A stretch of 64,000 nt of DNA from Tannerellaceae bacterium (GCA_021203545.1 JAJQAZ010000180.1:1-64000), one strand, 5' to 3'; counted from the first letter of the stretch, positions 27,458-36,709 are shown. Program-made: numbers and translations. Notes: a model not told the origin generated them from the sequence alone.

Positions 27458-27508
27458 CTATTGTTCGTTGTAATGATGAAGGTGATGATGCAGAGAACTA
27501 ACTTTCAT
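27458..27508 (-). CDS. hisL: Histidine leader peptide (HisL-like)
   Basis: A 16-codon frame from the ATG at 27508 encodes MKVSSLHHHLHHYNEQ and a stop. Five of 16 residues are histidine, in the cluster HHHLHH. It sits upstream of a rho-independent terminator and the his genes on the same strand. That is the classic layout for ribosome-mediated attenuation: ribosomes stalling at His codons would favour the antiterminator. A CGAAC-AATA-GUUCG hairpin spans the last codons and stop. The peptide is too short for standard gene callers. Operation of the switch is inferred. Confidence 0.85.
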   Translation of the reverse strand: MKVSSLHHHLHHYNEQ

Positions 27509-27529
27509 TTTACAGTTTTTTTAATGCCA

Positions 27530-27559
27530 CAAAATTACAATAATTATTTTAATAGCAAA
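27530..27559 (-). promoter_or_regulatory. his operon promoter
   Basis: TTTG (27559-27556) and TAATTTTG (27537-27530) are 18 bases apart on the minus strand. The leader-peptide ATG follows about 22 bases after the -7 box. Confidence 0.6.
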
Positions 27560-27587
27560 TAATTCCGGCAAAAACCTTTTTATTAAT

Positions 27588-27595
27588 TACCTTTG
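27588..27595 (+). promoter_or_regulatory. -7 element (TACCTTTG) of the lipoprotein gene
   Basis: A perfect TAnnTTTG box on the plus strand lies 42 bases before the lipoprotein ATG at 27638, back to back with the his promoter. Confidence 0.5.
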
Positions 27596-27637
27596 CTGCC
27601 GTAAAATTACTTCGGTTTAGAATAAAAAGAACGCTTT

Positions 27638-28051
27638 ATGAATAAAATATGGTTACTTCTGCCCCTTTTATTAGTTGGTACAATGGCTTGTGATAAAACC
27701 CAGTATAAGCTGGAAGGGAAATGGCAGATCGAACAGATAGAGCATGCCGATGGCCGGATTGAAAAGCTGGATACGATTTATTTTAATTTTATGAATACCC
27801 TGTTTAGTTATCAGGTGTACAGGCCAGCAACTGATTCATATGCACAGTATCCGGGCTTTCGCCATATGCCGGAAGATGATGTAATGGAAATTGAATTTGC
27901 CGAATCCAGTGAGTTTGGTACTACTCCGGAAAAATCTGCCACAGCTGTTGGCTGGAGCGATTCTAAACGCCGTTTCAGAATCGAAAAGTTAGGCCGTAAA
28001 CAACTTATCCTTAGCAGCGAAGGCGAGGTATATACTTTCCATAATTTTTAA
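27638..28051 (+). CDS. Small lipoprotein, lipocalin-like fold possible
   Basis: This 137-aa protein has a lipoprotein signal (MNKIWLLLPLLLVGTMAC, lipidated Cys18) followed by a beta-rich domain (LEGKWQIEQIE, IYFNFMNTLFSYQVY, FRIEKLGRKQLILSSEGEVYTFHNF in part). The G-K-W start and strand pattern resemble lipocalin-like lipoproteins of Bacteroidetes, which often have no known ligand. It diverges from the his operon. I cannot assign a function. Confidence 0.8.
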   Translation: MNKIWLLLPLLLVGTMACDKTQYKLEGKWQIEQIEHADGRIEKLDTIYFNFMNTLFSYQVYRPATDSYAQYPGFRHMPEDDVMEIEFAESSEFGTTPEKSATAVGWSDSKRRFRIEKLGRKQLILSSEGEVYTFHNF

Positions 28052-28330
28052 GTAGAGTTCCACACGCCTTGTGAGACTAATGTACGTTGCGGGATTGCCC
28101 TCCTTTCCTGTTTAGGTCACTACAGTACCCGGTGTAATTCGTTTTCGTAGAAATTCTCCCTGTATGTTTTTCCCACTTCAACATCTTCCCCCGGTAAAGG
28201 GGGATTTATAGGGGGAATATTATTTCTTTTCCTTTCTTTTTATTTGTTTATTAATGTCTACATTTTCGGAATTAATGTCAGCATTAATTGAATAAATGCA
28301 TACATTTTTGCGTACCGAAACAGTTGTAAT

Positions 28331-28500
28331 AATTGACAATGGACCATGCACAGTTGACTATGCACAATTGACAATAGATAGTTGACAGTTGACAATTATC
28401 AATTGTTAATACTCCGGCTATCGATCCGATCGACTGCTTCGCGCATTGAGCCGGGTAAAACTTTATTGAATTTTCAATTGTGTACTGTCCATTGTCAATT
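28331..28500. repeat. TTGACAATGG inverted repeat
   Basis: The left arm AATTGACAATGGACCATGCA (28331 on) matches the reverse complement of the right arm TGTACTGTCCATTGTCAATT (ending 28500). Inside are further TTGACAGTTGACAATTATC words. It shares the TTGACAAT unit with the heptamer array before aspS. Confidence 0.7.
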
Positions 28501-28734
28501 GAAAAATGTAATACGGTTTTGTTTACCTGCACCGCAAGGATACCCATAAAGGGATTACATTTAAAAATACAAATATACGCAATTGCGTTTAAAATCCAAA
28601 TAAAAACAGCTATAAAATGTGCAAATGGGTAAATATGGAATTGATCTAAATAAGGAAAATATGTGTGTACGCGGTATGTAGGTTTTGGGACTGTTTATCT
28701 GTTGGTTTGCAAGTTACCGGGCAGTCAAATAAAA

Positions 28735-28808
28735 GGGTGCACCCTCCCGGAAAAAAAGGTGCACCGTGCTGTCTGAAAGGATGCACCCTTTGCTAACGAA
28801 GGGTGCAT
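28735..28808. repeat. GGTGCACC palindrome cluster
   Basis: GGGTGCACCC (28735-28744), GGTGCACC (28758-28765) and the stem ATGCACCCTT / AAGGGTGCAT (28781-28790, 28799-28808) fall within 74 bases. All share the GGTGCAYC core. They may be protein-binding sites or a decayed structured RNA; there is no adjacent promoter to link them to. Confidence 0.55.
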
Positions 28809-29042
28809 ATCTGAAATTAGGTATGGGGCTGACTAAAAAGTAACGGAAGAGCACCCTCGTTCGGCATAGCGTCTTCGCTATGTCGTTAGAATTGGTGAAG
28901 CTCCTGCTTCGTGTGAGGCCGGATCCTCACTTTTTACAACGACGTAGCGAGACGCTACGCCGAACATTTAAACAAAAACTCTTAAGTGGATGGCATTACA
29001 TGAAACGCTACGCCGTACTAAGTTGAATTTTATTAATTCTTT

Positions 29043-31193
29043 TTACCGGGTGCTAATTACCAGGTCTTTGCCTCGTTTCAGGTAGTCGTGGGATATGAAG
29101 TATCCATTTATTTTCTTTCCGTCGTAGACAATATCGGTTATCTTTTGTCCGCTGCCCTGTTTGGTAATAGTGCAGGTCGCATCGTTTTCGAGTGTTAGTT
29201 TTATTTCGTCAAACAGGGGCACTGTAACGATGTATTCCGGATCGGCCGGCGAGAAGGTGTATAATCCCATAGCATGCAATACGTACCAGGAAGACATCTC
29301 TCCAGCATCGTCCATTCCGCAGTAAGCCAATCCATGTTCGCCCATACGGTAGAAGTCATTGAGGCAGATATCTATAATGGCCTGTGCTTTTTCCTGTTTA
29401 TCCACAAAATAATACATGTGAGGGAAATTATGGTCGGGCTGGTTGCCATGGCAATACTGGCCAATAAATACGGAGAGGTTGTGTGCTTCGTATCCTCCCC
29501 AGGGTATGGTGAATAAAGAGTCGAGTTTGGTTTCGAATGCTTCTTTACTTTCATACAGTCCAATCAATCCTTCCGGGTCGTGTGGTGCAAAGAAAGAGGA
29601 TTGCCATGCATTGGCTTCGCGGTACAGATATTCGTAATAGGGGATTTCCGGATTGAAATTTTTGATCCATTCTCCGTTTTCCAGACGGCCTCTCATTAGT
29701 CCGGTTTCCGGATCAAACAGATTCTTGTAATTTGAGGTACGTGCCATTAACTGGTTGTATCCTTCTTTATCTCCCAGTTCTTTGGCAAGCAGGGCTACGG
29801 CATAGTCATCGTATGTATATTCCAGTGTTTTGGTAACAGCTGCTTTAGCAACCGTTTCTAACCGGGGTTCTGCCAGGTCCATTTCCGATATATATCCTTT
29901 TTCGATGTATTCGGCCAGGTGAGGGCGGCTTCTGCTTTCTATCATGGCGTTGCGCATCATCAGGTTGTAGGCACTCTCTACGTTGAAACCTCTTAATCCG
30001 CGTAAGTATGCGCCGGTAACGAATACGGAAGCATGATCACCGTGGAAGAATGTGGGCATAAAGCCTCTCTTTTCTCCTTTGTCTATGATTGAGTTGATAA
30101 CATCAACGGTAACCTGTGGAGAGATAATGCCCAGCAGCGCCAGTTTGTTCCGGTAATCGTCCCAGAAAGAGGGATCGGTATAGTAATGGAATCCTTTGTT
30201 AACCACTTCCCGTTTTGCATCCACAAAGTCTCCGTTTACATCGCTTCTTAGGGCGGGCCATAGAAAGGCACGGTAGAAACAGGAGTAGAATGTCTCTTTT
30301 TCGGTTTCTGTTCCTCCTTTTACCTGTATGCGTGACAGTAACTCATTCCATGTACCGGTTGCTTCCTGTCGTATCTGTGCAAATGTTTTGTTGTTGATCT
30401 CTGCCTGAAGATTCATTTTTGCGTTGTCTATACTTACGAAAGAGAACCCTATTTTCAGTTCTAAGGGTAGTTCTTCTTTTATGTTTTCGAAGCTAACGAT
30501 AGAGATCTCATTGTTTTCTCCTTTTTCGAATGTGATGTCTTTGATGGGGTGGTTAGCAATAGCATAAAAGTGTAGTTTCTCTCCGGTTTGCTGGAATCCG
30601 CAGAAAGTATATTCTCCTTCCTGTTCAATTTGCCAGTCTCTTACCCGCTCGTTCGAACGGGTGAGGTCTGCCAGCAGTTTTTTTCATCTCCTTTGCGGAA
30701 AGTATATTTGTGGTATGCAGACCGTAGGGTGGAGGTCATTTCGGCATTGATGCCGTATCTTTCCAGAAAGACCTGATAATAACCCGGTGCTGCTGATTCA
30801 TTCTGATGATTGTAGCCGGAATGATAATGACCGGCCGAGAAATCGCCTGTTACAGGCAGTATAGGTACATGACAAAGATTCCAGTGCCCCTTATTGGTAT
30901 GTGTGAAACCAAAAATAACGGTGTCTTCATACTGGTATCCGGAGCCGCTTCCGAAAAGGGTAACGGGACTTACCTGTACCAATGCGTTGGGAAGAGAGGA
31001 ACCGGGATACACTTCGGCACCCCATGTGCGTCGTGTTGGTTCATATCCAAGGTCTTTGCTATCCCATAGGGTTGCAGTACCAAGAAACGGATTTACATAA
31101 TCCGTCAGAGCAGGAGTGTTTTTTTTGCTGTGTAGTGCAGGCGGCGGAAGCCACGACCAGCAACCCTGCAAACAGGGCATTTAATTTACTCAT
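29043..31193 (-). pseudogene. GH92 alpha-mannosidase lipoprotein, two compensating frameshifts
   Basis: GH92 enzymes are calcium-dependent exo-alpha-mannosidases that trim host or yeast N-glycans. Three frame segments give one 716-aa protein. The ATG at 31193 opens a lipoprotein signal (MSKLNALFAGLLVVASAAC, Cys19). The frame then shifts in the T8 run at 31129-31136 into YVNPFLGTATLWDSKD, and again in the T7 run at 30678-30684 into the main part (from GDEKKLLADL to the end). T7 and T8 respectively would restore the frame. Catalytic-region motifs are present: FHGDHASVF, GNQPDHNFPHMYYF and MDDAGEMSSWYVLHAMGLY. The exact cancellation suggests sequence error; otherwise it is a pseudogene. Confidence 0.88.
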
Positions 31194-31226
31194 AGGTTAG
31201 ACTATTTTTACAGTTGGTGCTAAATA

Positions 31227-31788
31227 CTAAAGAATTACTATACAAATATATGTATTCTTTATAAAAATCCAACAGCAAAAAGAGGGTGGCCTATATTTTT
31301 CTGTTACCAGACCGGCTGTTTCCGCGCCAGTGAACCGGATCAGATCCGCAGGGGAAAGGTGGAGTTGTAATCCACGTTGTCCGGCACTGATGTAAATTTT
31401 ATCAAAGGTAGTTGCGGTTACATGCAGGTAGGTGGGGAACCGTTTTTTCATTCCGATGGGTGAGCAGCCTCCCCGGATGTATCCGGTAAGGGGAAGTAGC
31501 TCTTTCTGTGGAATCATTTCGCAACTTTTATTGCCGGATACCTTTGCCGCTTTTTTCAGGTCAACTTCTTGGTCTACCGGAATTATGCATACAAAATAGC
31601 CGTTGCGGTCGCCATGCAGGATCAGGGTTTTGAAAACCTGGTCCACATTTTCTCCCAACTGCTCCGCTACATGAGTGGCACTCAGATCAGTTTCGTCTAC
31701 TTCATACGGAATCAGTTCGTAAGGAATCCCTGCTTTATCCAACAGCCGGGCTGCGTTTTTTTTTATTATTTTTATTCGCTTCGCTCAT
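31227..31788 (-). pseudogene. ybaK: YbaK-type Cys-tRNA(Pro) deacylase, frameshifted
   Basis: YbaK/EbsC removes cysteine wrongly loaded on tRNA-Pro. The body is intact (LDKAGIPYELIPYEVDETD, VFKTLILHGD, KKAAKVSGNKSCEM, GYIRGGCSPIGMKK with the substrate-binding GGxSP-like loop, and SAGQRGLQLHLSPADL). The natural start MSEANKNNKK at 31788 is out of frame by one base in the T9 run at 31756-31764 (T8 restores it). The C-terminus also ends in an unusual hydrophobic tail of about 28 residues. One more base in the T5 run at 31296-31300 would instead stop it at 31291 and give 165 aa, close to the family norm. So up to two indels affect this gene. Confidence 0.82.
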
Positions 31789-31956
31789 TATAGTAGTCAA
31801 GTAGTTATCAGCCTTTTCAAGGCTTAGGAGTTATCACTCGCTTTGCTCGTTAGTAGTTAAGTAGTATGCTATTTTATCTCCTTTATTACTAAGGAGCGGA
31901 GCGACTGATGACTACTAACGAACGAATTGAGTGATAACTCCTTAACTACTTTCATT
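31776..31956. repeat. Hairpin repeat upstream of ybaK and downstream of tex, copy 4 of the family
   Basis: The block has GTAGTTATCAGCC, AGTTATCACTCGCTTTGCTC and TTAGTAGTTAAGTAG on one side, and TACTAAGGAGCGGAGCGACT, ACTACTAACGAACGAA and GAGTGATAACTCCTTAACTACT on the other. The start codon of ybaK (31788) lies within its left edge. It is the longest copy in the window. Confidence 0.75.
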
Positions 31957-34080
31957 AATTCCCTTCATTGATAACTGAACCCGTTTGCGGGAGAGGTCTA
32001 CGCTGACTACTTTTACTTTTACGTGTTGGTGCATGGATACTACCTGTGAGGGATCGCTGACAAAACGGTCTGCCAGTTCGGAGATGTGTACCAATCCGTT
32101 TTCTTTGATACCTACATCTACAAAACAGCCAAAGTTAGTAAGGTTGGTAACGATACCGGGCAGGATTTGTCCTTCTTTGAGGTCTTCAATTGTTTTTACC
32201 GAAGGATCGAAAGAGAATACTTTAATTCCCTGCCGTGGGTCGCGGCCGGGTTTATCCAGCTCCTCCATGATATCCAGTAACGTAGGCATTCCTGTTTTCT
32301 CTGAAAGATATTTTTTCAGGTCCAGCTTTTTCTTTAGTTCCTTGTTTGTTATTAACTCTTCCACACTACAGTTCAGGTCTTTCGCCATTTGTTCCACAAC
32401 CGGGTAACTTTCCGGGTGTACGGCCGAATTATCCAGGGGATTTTTACCTCCCTGTATACGAAGGAACCCGGCACACTGTTCGAATGCCTTTTCTCCTATA
32501 CGGGGTACTTTCAATAATTGGCGGCGGGTACTGAACGGGCCGTTTTCGGTACGGTAGTTGATGATATTTTGTGCCAGTACAGGACCTAATCCGGAAATGT
32601 ACGTGAGCAGGTGTTTACTGGCCGTATTTACGTTTACTCCAACCAGGTTCACGCAGCTTTCCACAGTCTGGTCCAGACTTTTCTTCAGGGCAGCCTGGTC
32701 CACATCGTGCTGGTACTGGCCTACACCGATGCTTTTCGGGTCAATTTTAACCAGTTCGGCTAATGGGTCCATTAACCGGCGGGCAATACTTACGGAACCA
32801 CGTACGGTAACATCGTATTGCGGGAACTCATCGCGTGCTATTTTGGAGGCGGAATAGATAGAGGCACCGTTTTCGCTTACTACAAATACCTGTACTTTGC
32901 GATCATAGCGGATGTTGGTAATAAACTGTTCTGTTTCGCGGCTGGCGGTGCCGTTTCCAATCGCTATGGCTTCAATTGCATAGGTGGAAACCAGTTGAGA
33001 CACTTTGGCTGCGGCCTTGGATTTTTCGTTCTGCGGCGGATGCGGATAAATTGTTTCGTTATGCAGGAGTTCACCCTGTGCATCGAGGCATACGATTTTG
33101 CATCCGGTGCGGTAACCGGGGTCTACCCCTAATACCCGTTTTTGTCCTAATGGAGGTGCAAGTAGTAATTGCCGGAGGTTTTCCGCGAATACCCGGATCG
33201 CTTCTTCGTCTGCTTTTTCTTTGCTTAAATGGGCAAATTCGGTTTCTATGGATGATTTAAGAAGCCGTTTGAAAGAGTCTTCTACTGCCATTTCTACCTG
33301 TTGGGCCGATTCGTTCCGCCCTTTGATGAAACGGTTTTTCAGGCGGTCCATGCAATTTCCGGTATCCGGTGAAATGGATACACGGAGAATTCCTTCGCTT
33401 TCTCCGCGCCGGAGGGCCAACAACCGGTGGGAGGTACAGCGCTTCAACGGTTCGCTGAAATCAAAGTAGTCCCGGTATTTGGCACCCTCTTCTTCTTTTC
33501 CTTTGATTACTTTGGACGTAATAACGGCGGTATGCTGAAAGGAGTTACGCACAATATTGCGTGCCTCTTCGTTTTCGTTTACCCATTCGGCTACAATATC
33601 ACGGGCTCCCTGTAGGGCTTCTTCTGCCGAGGATACGTCACCGGTTATAAATGATTCCGCACGGAGGGTTATATCGTTTTCACGCTGTAAAAACAGGATA
33701 TTGGCCAACGGCTCTAATCCTTTTTTACGGGCAATTTCTGCTTTGGTAACCCGTTTGGGTTTGTAGGGCAGGTAAAGGTCTTCCAGCTCGGTACTATCCC
33801 ACGAATCTGTGATCCGTTTTTTCAGTTCGGGAGTTAATTTGCCTTGTTCTTCGATGGAAGAAAGAATGGTTTCTTTCCGTTTCTTTAATTCGGTCAGGCG
33901 GTCAAACTGGTCTTTGATATTGCCAATCGCAATTTCGTCCAGCCCACCGGTTACCTCTTTGCGGTAACGGCTGATGAAAGGAATGGTTGCTCCTTCTTTT
34001 AATAGGTTAATAGTACGTTCTACCTGTCCGGCAGGTATAGAAAGAATACCCCCGATGAGGGTGTGGAATGACTGCTCCAT
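31942..34080 (-). CDS. tex: Tex-family S1 RNA-binding protein
   Basis: This 712-aa protein is the bacterial relative of Spt6, an RNA/DNA-binding factor linked to transcription. The order of parts is as in the family: Tex N-terminal helical region (GATIPFISRYRKEVTGGLDE), a YqgF/RuvX-like fold (VLGVDPGYRTGCKIVCLD, about 325-450), helix-hairpin-helix units (TYISGLGPVLAQNII, about 495-570), and a C-terminal S1 domain (GQILPGIVTNLTNFGCFVDVG, about 640-708). Length is normal. A TATCTTTG -7 box at 34100-34107 lies 20 bases upstream. Confidence 0.96.
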   Translation of the reverse strand: MEQSFHTLIGGILSIPAGQVERTINLLKEGATIPFISRYRKEVTGGLDEIAIGNIKDQFDRLTELKKRKETILSSIEEQGKLTPELKKRITDSWDSTELEDLYLPYKPKRVTKAEIARKKGLEPLANILFLQRENDITLRAESFITGDVSSAEEALQGARDIVAEWVNENEEARNIVRNSFQHTAVITSKVIKGKEEEGAKYRDYFDFSEPLKRCTSHRLLALRRGESEGILRVSISPDTGNCMDRLKNRFIKGRNESAQQVEMAVEDSFKRLLKSSIETEFAHLSKEKADEEAIRVFAENLRQLLLAPPLGQKRVLGVDPGYRTGCKIVCLDAQGELLHNETIYPHPPQNEKSKAAAKVSQLVSTYAIEAIAIGNGTASRETEQFITNIRYDRKVQVFVVSENGASIYSASKIARDEFPQYDVTVRGSVSIARRLMDPLAELVKIDPKSIGVGQYQHDVDQAALKKSLDQTVESCVNLVGVNVNTASKHLLTYISGLGPVLAQNIINYRTENGPFSTRRQLLKVPRIGEKAFEQCAGFLRIQGGKNPLDNSAVHPESYPVVEQMAKDLNCSVEELITNKELKKKLDLKKYLSEKTGMPTLLDIMEELDKPGRDPRQGIKVFSFDPSVKTIEDLKEGQILPGIVTNLTNFGCFVDVGIKENGLVHISELADRFVSDPSQVVSMHQHVKVKVVSVDLSRKRVQLSMKGINESS

Positions 34081-34099
34081 ATGAAATGATTTAGATATG

Positions 34100-34107
34100 C
34101 AAAGATA
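34100..34107 (-). promoter_or_regulatory. tex -7 element (TATCTTTG)
   Basis: A perfect -7 box on the minus strand lies between the ABC gene stop (34125) and the tex ATG (34080), suggesting tex has its own promoter. Confidence 0.5.
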
Positions 34108-34124
34108 ATCGAATTGGCGTGAGT

Positions 34125-35498
34125 TTAGTCTATCCCGATTATATAATCGCCCAGTTCTTTTATTTCCGTAGGTTGGTGCGAAGTGAAAAGGATTGTCTGA
34201 CCGGTGTTTTGCCGGTGCTGCCGGATAACCTGCATAATGCGGGCGGTTAGTTCTTTGTCTAATCCTTTAAAAGGTTCATCAAGTAATAGGAGGGGAGCCG
34301 GGTAGGCTAATGCGCGGGCAATAGCGGCTCGTTGTTGTTGTCCGTAGCTGCTCTCTTCCGGCAGGCGGTCTTCCAGGCCTGTGAGTTCCATTTGCTCTAT
34401 CCATAAAGCGGCTATCCGGGTTGCCTCTGTCCGGCTCATCCGGCCGGCCAGTGGTAGGGCTATGTTTTCCGTAAGGCTCAGGTGAGGCAGTAAGCGGGGG
34501 TTCTGGAATACATTGCCGGTTTGTCCGGGGAGGTTTACTATTTCTCCCTGATCCGGTTTTAATAAACCGTTCAATAGAGAGAGTAAAGTTGTTTTTCCTT
34601 TACCCGAGGGTGCGGATAAACCGGTAATCTTTCCGGGTCGGATTTCCTGTGTAAAATGCCTGATAACGGGAGTGTCTCCATATTGAAAGGATACATCTCT
34701 GAAATAAACAGGTTCATGTATAGTATCGTTTAGCCGTGTAGAGCCGTTTCTTGCTTTTCCGTATTTAATGCGTGGAGACCAGCTGCGTAACTTTCCGATA
34801 CCCCTATCGGCTATAAAACTGACCAGAACGGCTATGGCTGTCCAGGCCAGTAATTCCGGAATAGAGATAAATAGTTGTGCTTTTTTCATTTCGCTTCCGA
34901 TACCGGAAGAGCATTGCGATAGTACTTCTCCCATGATAACCGCGCGCCAACCAAATCCGGTTGCTGTAGCCAGTCCGCTGTAAAGGAATGGCTTTACTTG
35001 TGGATAACAAATTTGCGTGAAATAATTGTAACGGCCGATATGGAATAGTTTGCCCATTTGGCGTAACTCTTTATCCGCATGAAGGATACCCTGGGTGAGA
35101 TTTTCTGCAAGGATAGGAAACATGGTGATGAATCCGATCAACAGGGGGATCATTTCGGGCGTAAGGAATAATAAGGCCAGTAAAATAAACGAGATGACCG
35201 GAACCGAGCGCATAATGCTTAACAACGGACGGAACAGTTCGTAAATAAGGGGTTGGCGGGCAAACAATAGAGCAAAAAGAGTGGCTGGTACAAACGAGAG
35301 GCAAATCCCGCGAATCCACCTTCCTATGGTTACCAGCAGCGAGTAATAAAAATTGCCGGAAGTGAGTAATTCTACGAGCGATTGTGCCAACGCGGGCAGG
35401 GTGGGAAACAGGAAGGGGTTGTTCATGGACATAGCGATCAGTTGCCATATGCACAAGAGCAACCCGATAGAAAAAAGATATGTAATCTTCTGCTTCAT
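34125..35498 (-). CDS. ABC importer: permease and ATPase fused in one polypeptide
   Basis: This 457-aa protein joins the two parts of a SsuBC/TauBC-type importer. Residues about 1-245 are a binding-protein-dependent permease with six predicted membrane helices and an EAA-like loop (GRYNYFTQICYPQVKPFLYSG region). Residues about 265-457 are an ABC ATPase with Walker A SAPSGKGKTTLL, Q-loop GNVFQNPRLLPHLSL, signature SYGQQQRAAIARAL (a variant of LSGGQ), Walker B LLLLDEP and switch His in FTSHQP. In this importer class these are normally separate proteins. The fusion would let two identical chains form a full transporter. It overlaps the binding-protein gene by 4 bases. Confidence 0.9.
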   Translation of the reverse strand: MKQKITYLFSIGLLLCIWQLIAMSMNNPFLFPTLPALAQSLVELLTSGNFYYSLLVTIGRWIRGICLSFVPATLFALLFARQPLIYELFRPLLSIMRSVPVISFILLALLFLTPEMIPLLIGFITMFPILAENLTQGILHADKELRQMGKLFHIGRYNYFTQICYPQVKPFLYSGLATATGFGWRAVIMGEVLSQCSSGIGSEMKKAQLFISIPELLAWTAIAVLVSFIADRGIGKLRSWSPRIKYGKARNGSTRLNDTIHEPVYFRDVSFQYGDTPVIRHFTQEIRPGKITGLSAPSGKGKTTLLSLLNGLLKPDQGEIVNLPGQTGNVFQNPRLLPHLSLTENIALPLAGRMSRTEATRIAALWIEQMELTGLEDRLPEESSYGQQQRAAIARALAYPAPLLLLDEPFKGLDKELTARIMQVIRQHRQNTGQTILFTSHQPTEIKELGDYIIGID

Positions 35499-36419
35499 CT
35501 GTTTTCTTTAAAAAATGATTCTTCCGGCAACTGTCCTCCTATAGCCCGGGGTTCATATTGATAAATCAACTGAAGAAACTCCCGGATATCGTCTTCTATT
35601 TCCCGGGTTGTTAGGTAGCGGATGTTGCATCGTTGTATACTTCCGGGGGTGAGTACACCAGCAGGAAAGATTTCTTTCTGTTCCAGTATCCGGATCGTTT
35701 CATCCGGGTATTCATTGGCAAACTGTGCGGATGCAGCCAGTTCACAGTCTATACTCTCTCTGAGTGCATCTATCGACGGGTGATATAGAATAGCGGTTTG
35801 TGGAAAACCGGTCGTATTTCCGTCCGGTGAATTCAGGTCTGCTATGATTGTAAAGGTACTGTCCTTTTGTAAAACCATGGAGAGATAAGGTTCTGCCAGT
35901 ACAGCCCGGTTGATTTTTCCGGCGTATATTCCCTGTACAATTTCCCTGACTGTGGGATAGGTATAATTGTATGGATAGAGCAATCCGTTCTTTTCACAAA
36001 AATACCGGGTCAGGATGTCGGGAGTGGTACCGGCTCCAAACACATAGAGGGAATGGCCGGTGGAAAGTGTCCGGCTGCTTTCTGCCAGATATAAATTACC
36101 CCATACCGGGCAGCCGGCTACCCGGTATTTAATTTTTTTTGTTATATAGATTGGCTGCGCTTATCATGGGTAAGGCGGCTATTTCCGCTTTATGGGAGAT
36201 AAGGATAGCCTGCATCTGTTCCGGAGAGTCTATGATCGTAACTTCTACTTTCCGGCCGTCTATTACAGGTGGTTTATTGAGCCACGAAGCAAAAGCTATA
36301 GCGGTAGGTCCTCTTAATACAGCTACACGGATAGTTGTTTGCTCCTGTGATACTTTCCGGTTACAGGCAGTGAGCAGAAAAAGAGATAATACAAGTAGAT
36401 ATATTGTTGTTTTGTACAT
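35495..36419 (-). pseudogene. ABC transporter substrate-binding lipoprotein, frameshifted
   Basis: This is the binding component of the fused importer, resembling NMT1/SsuA/TauA-type proteins. The signal peptide ends in a lipobox (LLTAC, Cys19). The first frame covers IRVAVLRGPTAIAFASWLN to ISAANLYNKKN and stops. The second resumes with the in-frame IKYRVAGCPVWGNLYLAES and VFGAGTTPDILTRYF. The break is in the T8 run at 36133-36140; T7 gives one protein of 307 aa. It ends in a 4-base overlap with the permease-ATPase. Substrate (sulfonate, nitrate, pyrimidine or other) cannot be told. Confidence 0.85.
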
Positions 36420-36439
36420 GTTTCAGCTGTGAGAGGTAT

Positions 36440-36524
36440 CTCTATAAAACAATTATAGGATGTCTCACGACATCCTGTAATCAATTATGTTAACCTTAAA
36501 TCTAATACTATTATGAAAAAACCA
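36440..36524 (-). ncRNA. Tandem small RNA unit A (FopS-like)
   Basis: On the minus strand a promoter (TTTG 36560-36557, 19-base spacer, TATTTTTG 36537-36530) precedes a predicted transcript of about 80-85 nt. It contains the reverse complement of the block at 36489-36525 and ends in a hairpin, AGGATGTC / GACATCCT (36476-36469, 36464-36457) with a GTGA loop, followed by ATAATTGTTTT. The 37-base core is identical in unit B. The core is antisense to a CTAATACTATTATGAAAAAA-type start region, common for SusC genes, so it may repress such mRNAs by pairing. This resembles the paralogous FopS sRNAs described in B. thetaiotaomicron. It could also serve as an attenuator for the ABC gene at 36419. Confidence 0.65.
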
Positions 36525-36529
36525 CATTG

Positions 36530-36560
36530 CAAAAATAGAAATGTTAAATATACTACCAAA
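36530..36560 (-). promoter_or_regulatory. Promoter of small RNA unit A
   Basis: TTTG-N19-TATTTTTG on the minus strand, an ideal -33/-7 pair for the Bacteroides housekeeping sigma factor. Confidence 0.65.
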
Positions 36561-36709
36561 GTAATATATGTTAATGTGACTTTGTTAATAGCCAAATAAT
36601 GTTACGTTCCTTAAAACTTTATTCAATAGAGCAAAATTCTGCTAAATTTAACATTTCAATTGCAATAAATTATATGTGTGGGAAAGAAGGTCCGGTGAGG
36701 AATGAAAGG

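Larger units (their letters stand above)
28052..29042. other. Gene-free kilobase filled with repeats
   Basis: I find no convincing gene. The stretch holds a CCCCC/GGGGG hairpin pair (about 28190-28224), the TTGACAATGG inverted repeat (28331-28500), a GGTGCACC motif cluster (28735-28808) and a block of GCATAGCG / CGCTATG words (about 28860-28965). It ends in CTTAAGTGGATGGCATT near 28981, related to the left edge of the window. It lies downstream of both neighbours (the lipoprotein and GH92 genes), so it need not carry promoters. It looks like a collecting site for small repeats. Confidence 0.6.

Noticed and set aside
36513-36600. Two short peptides starting MKKPHCKN and MKKPRCKD beside the small RNA units
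   Set aside because: Only the first few codons are alike, because they overlap the conserved RNA core; the rest diverges completely and the RNA signals are on the opposite strand.
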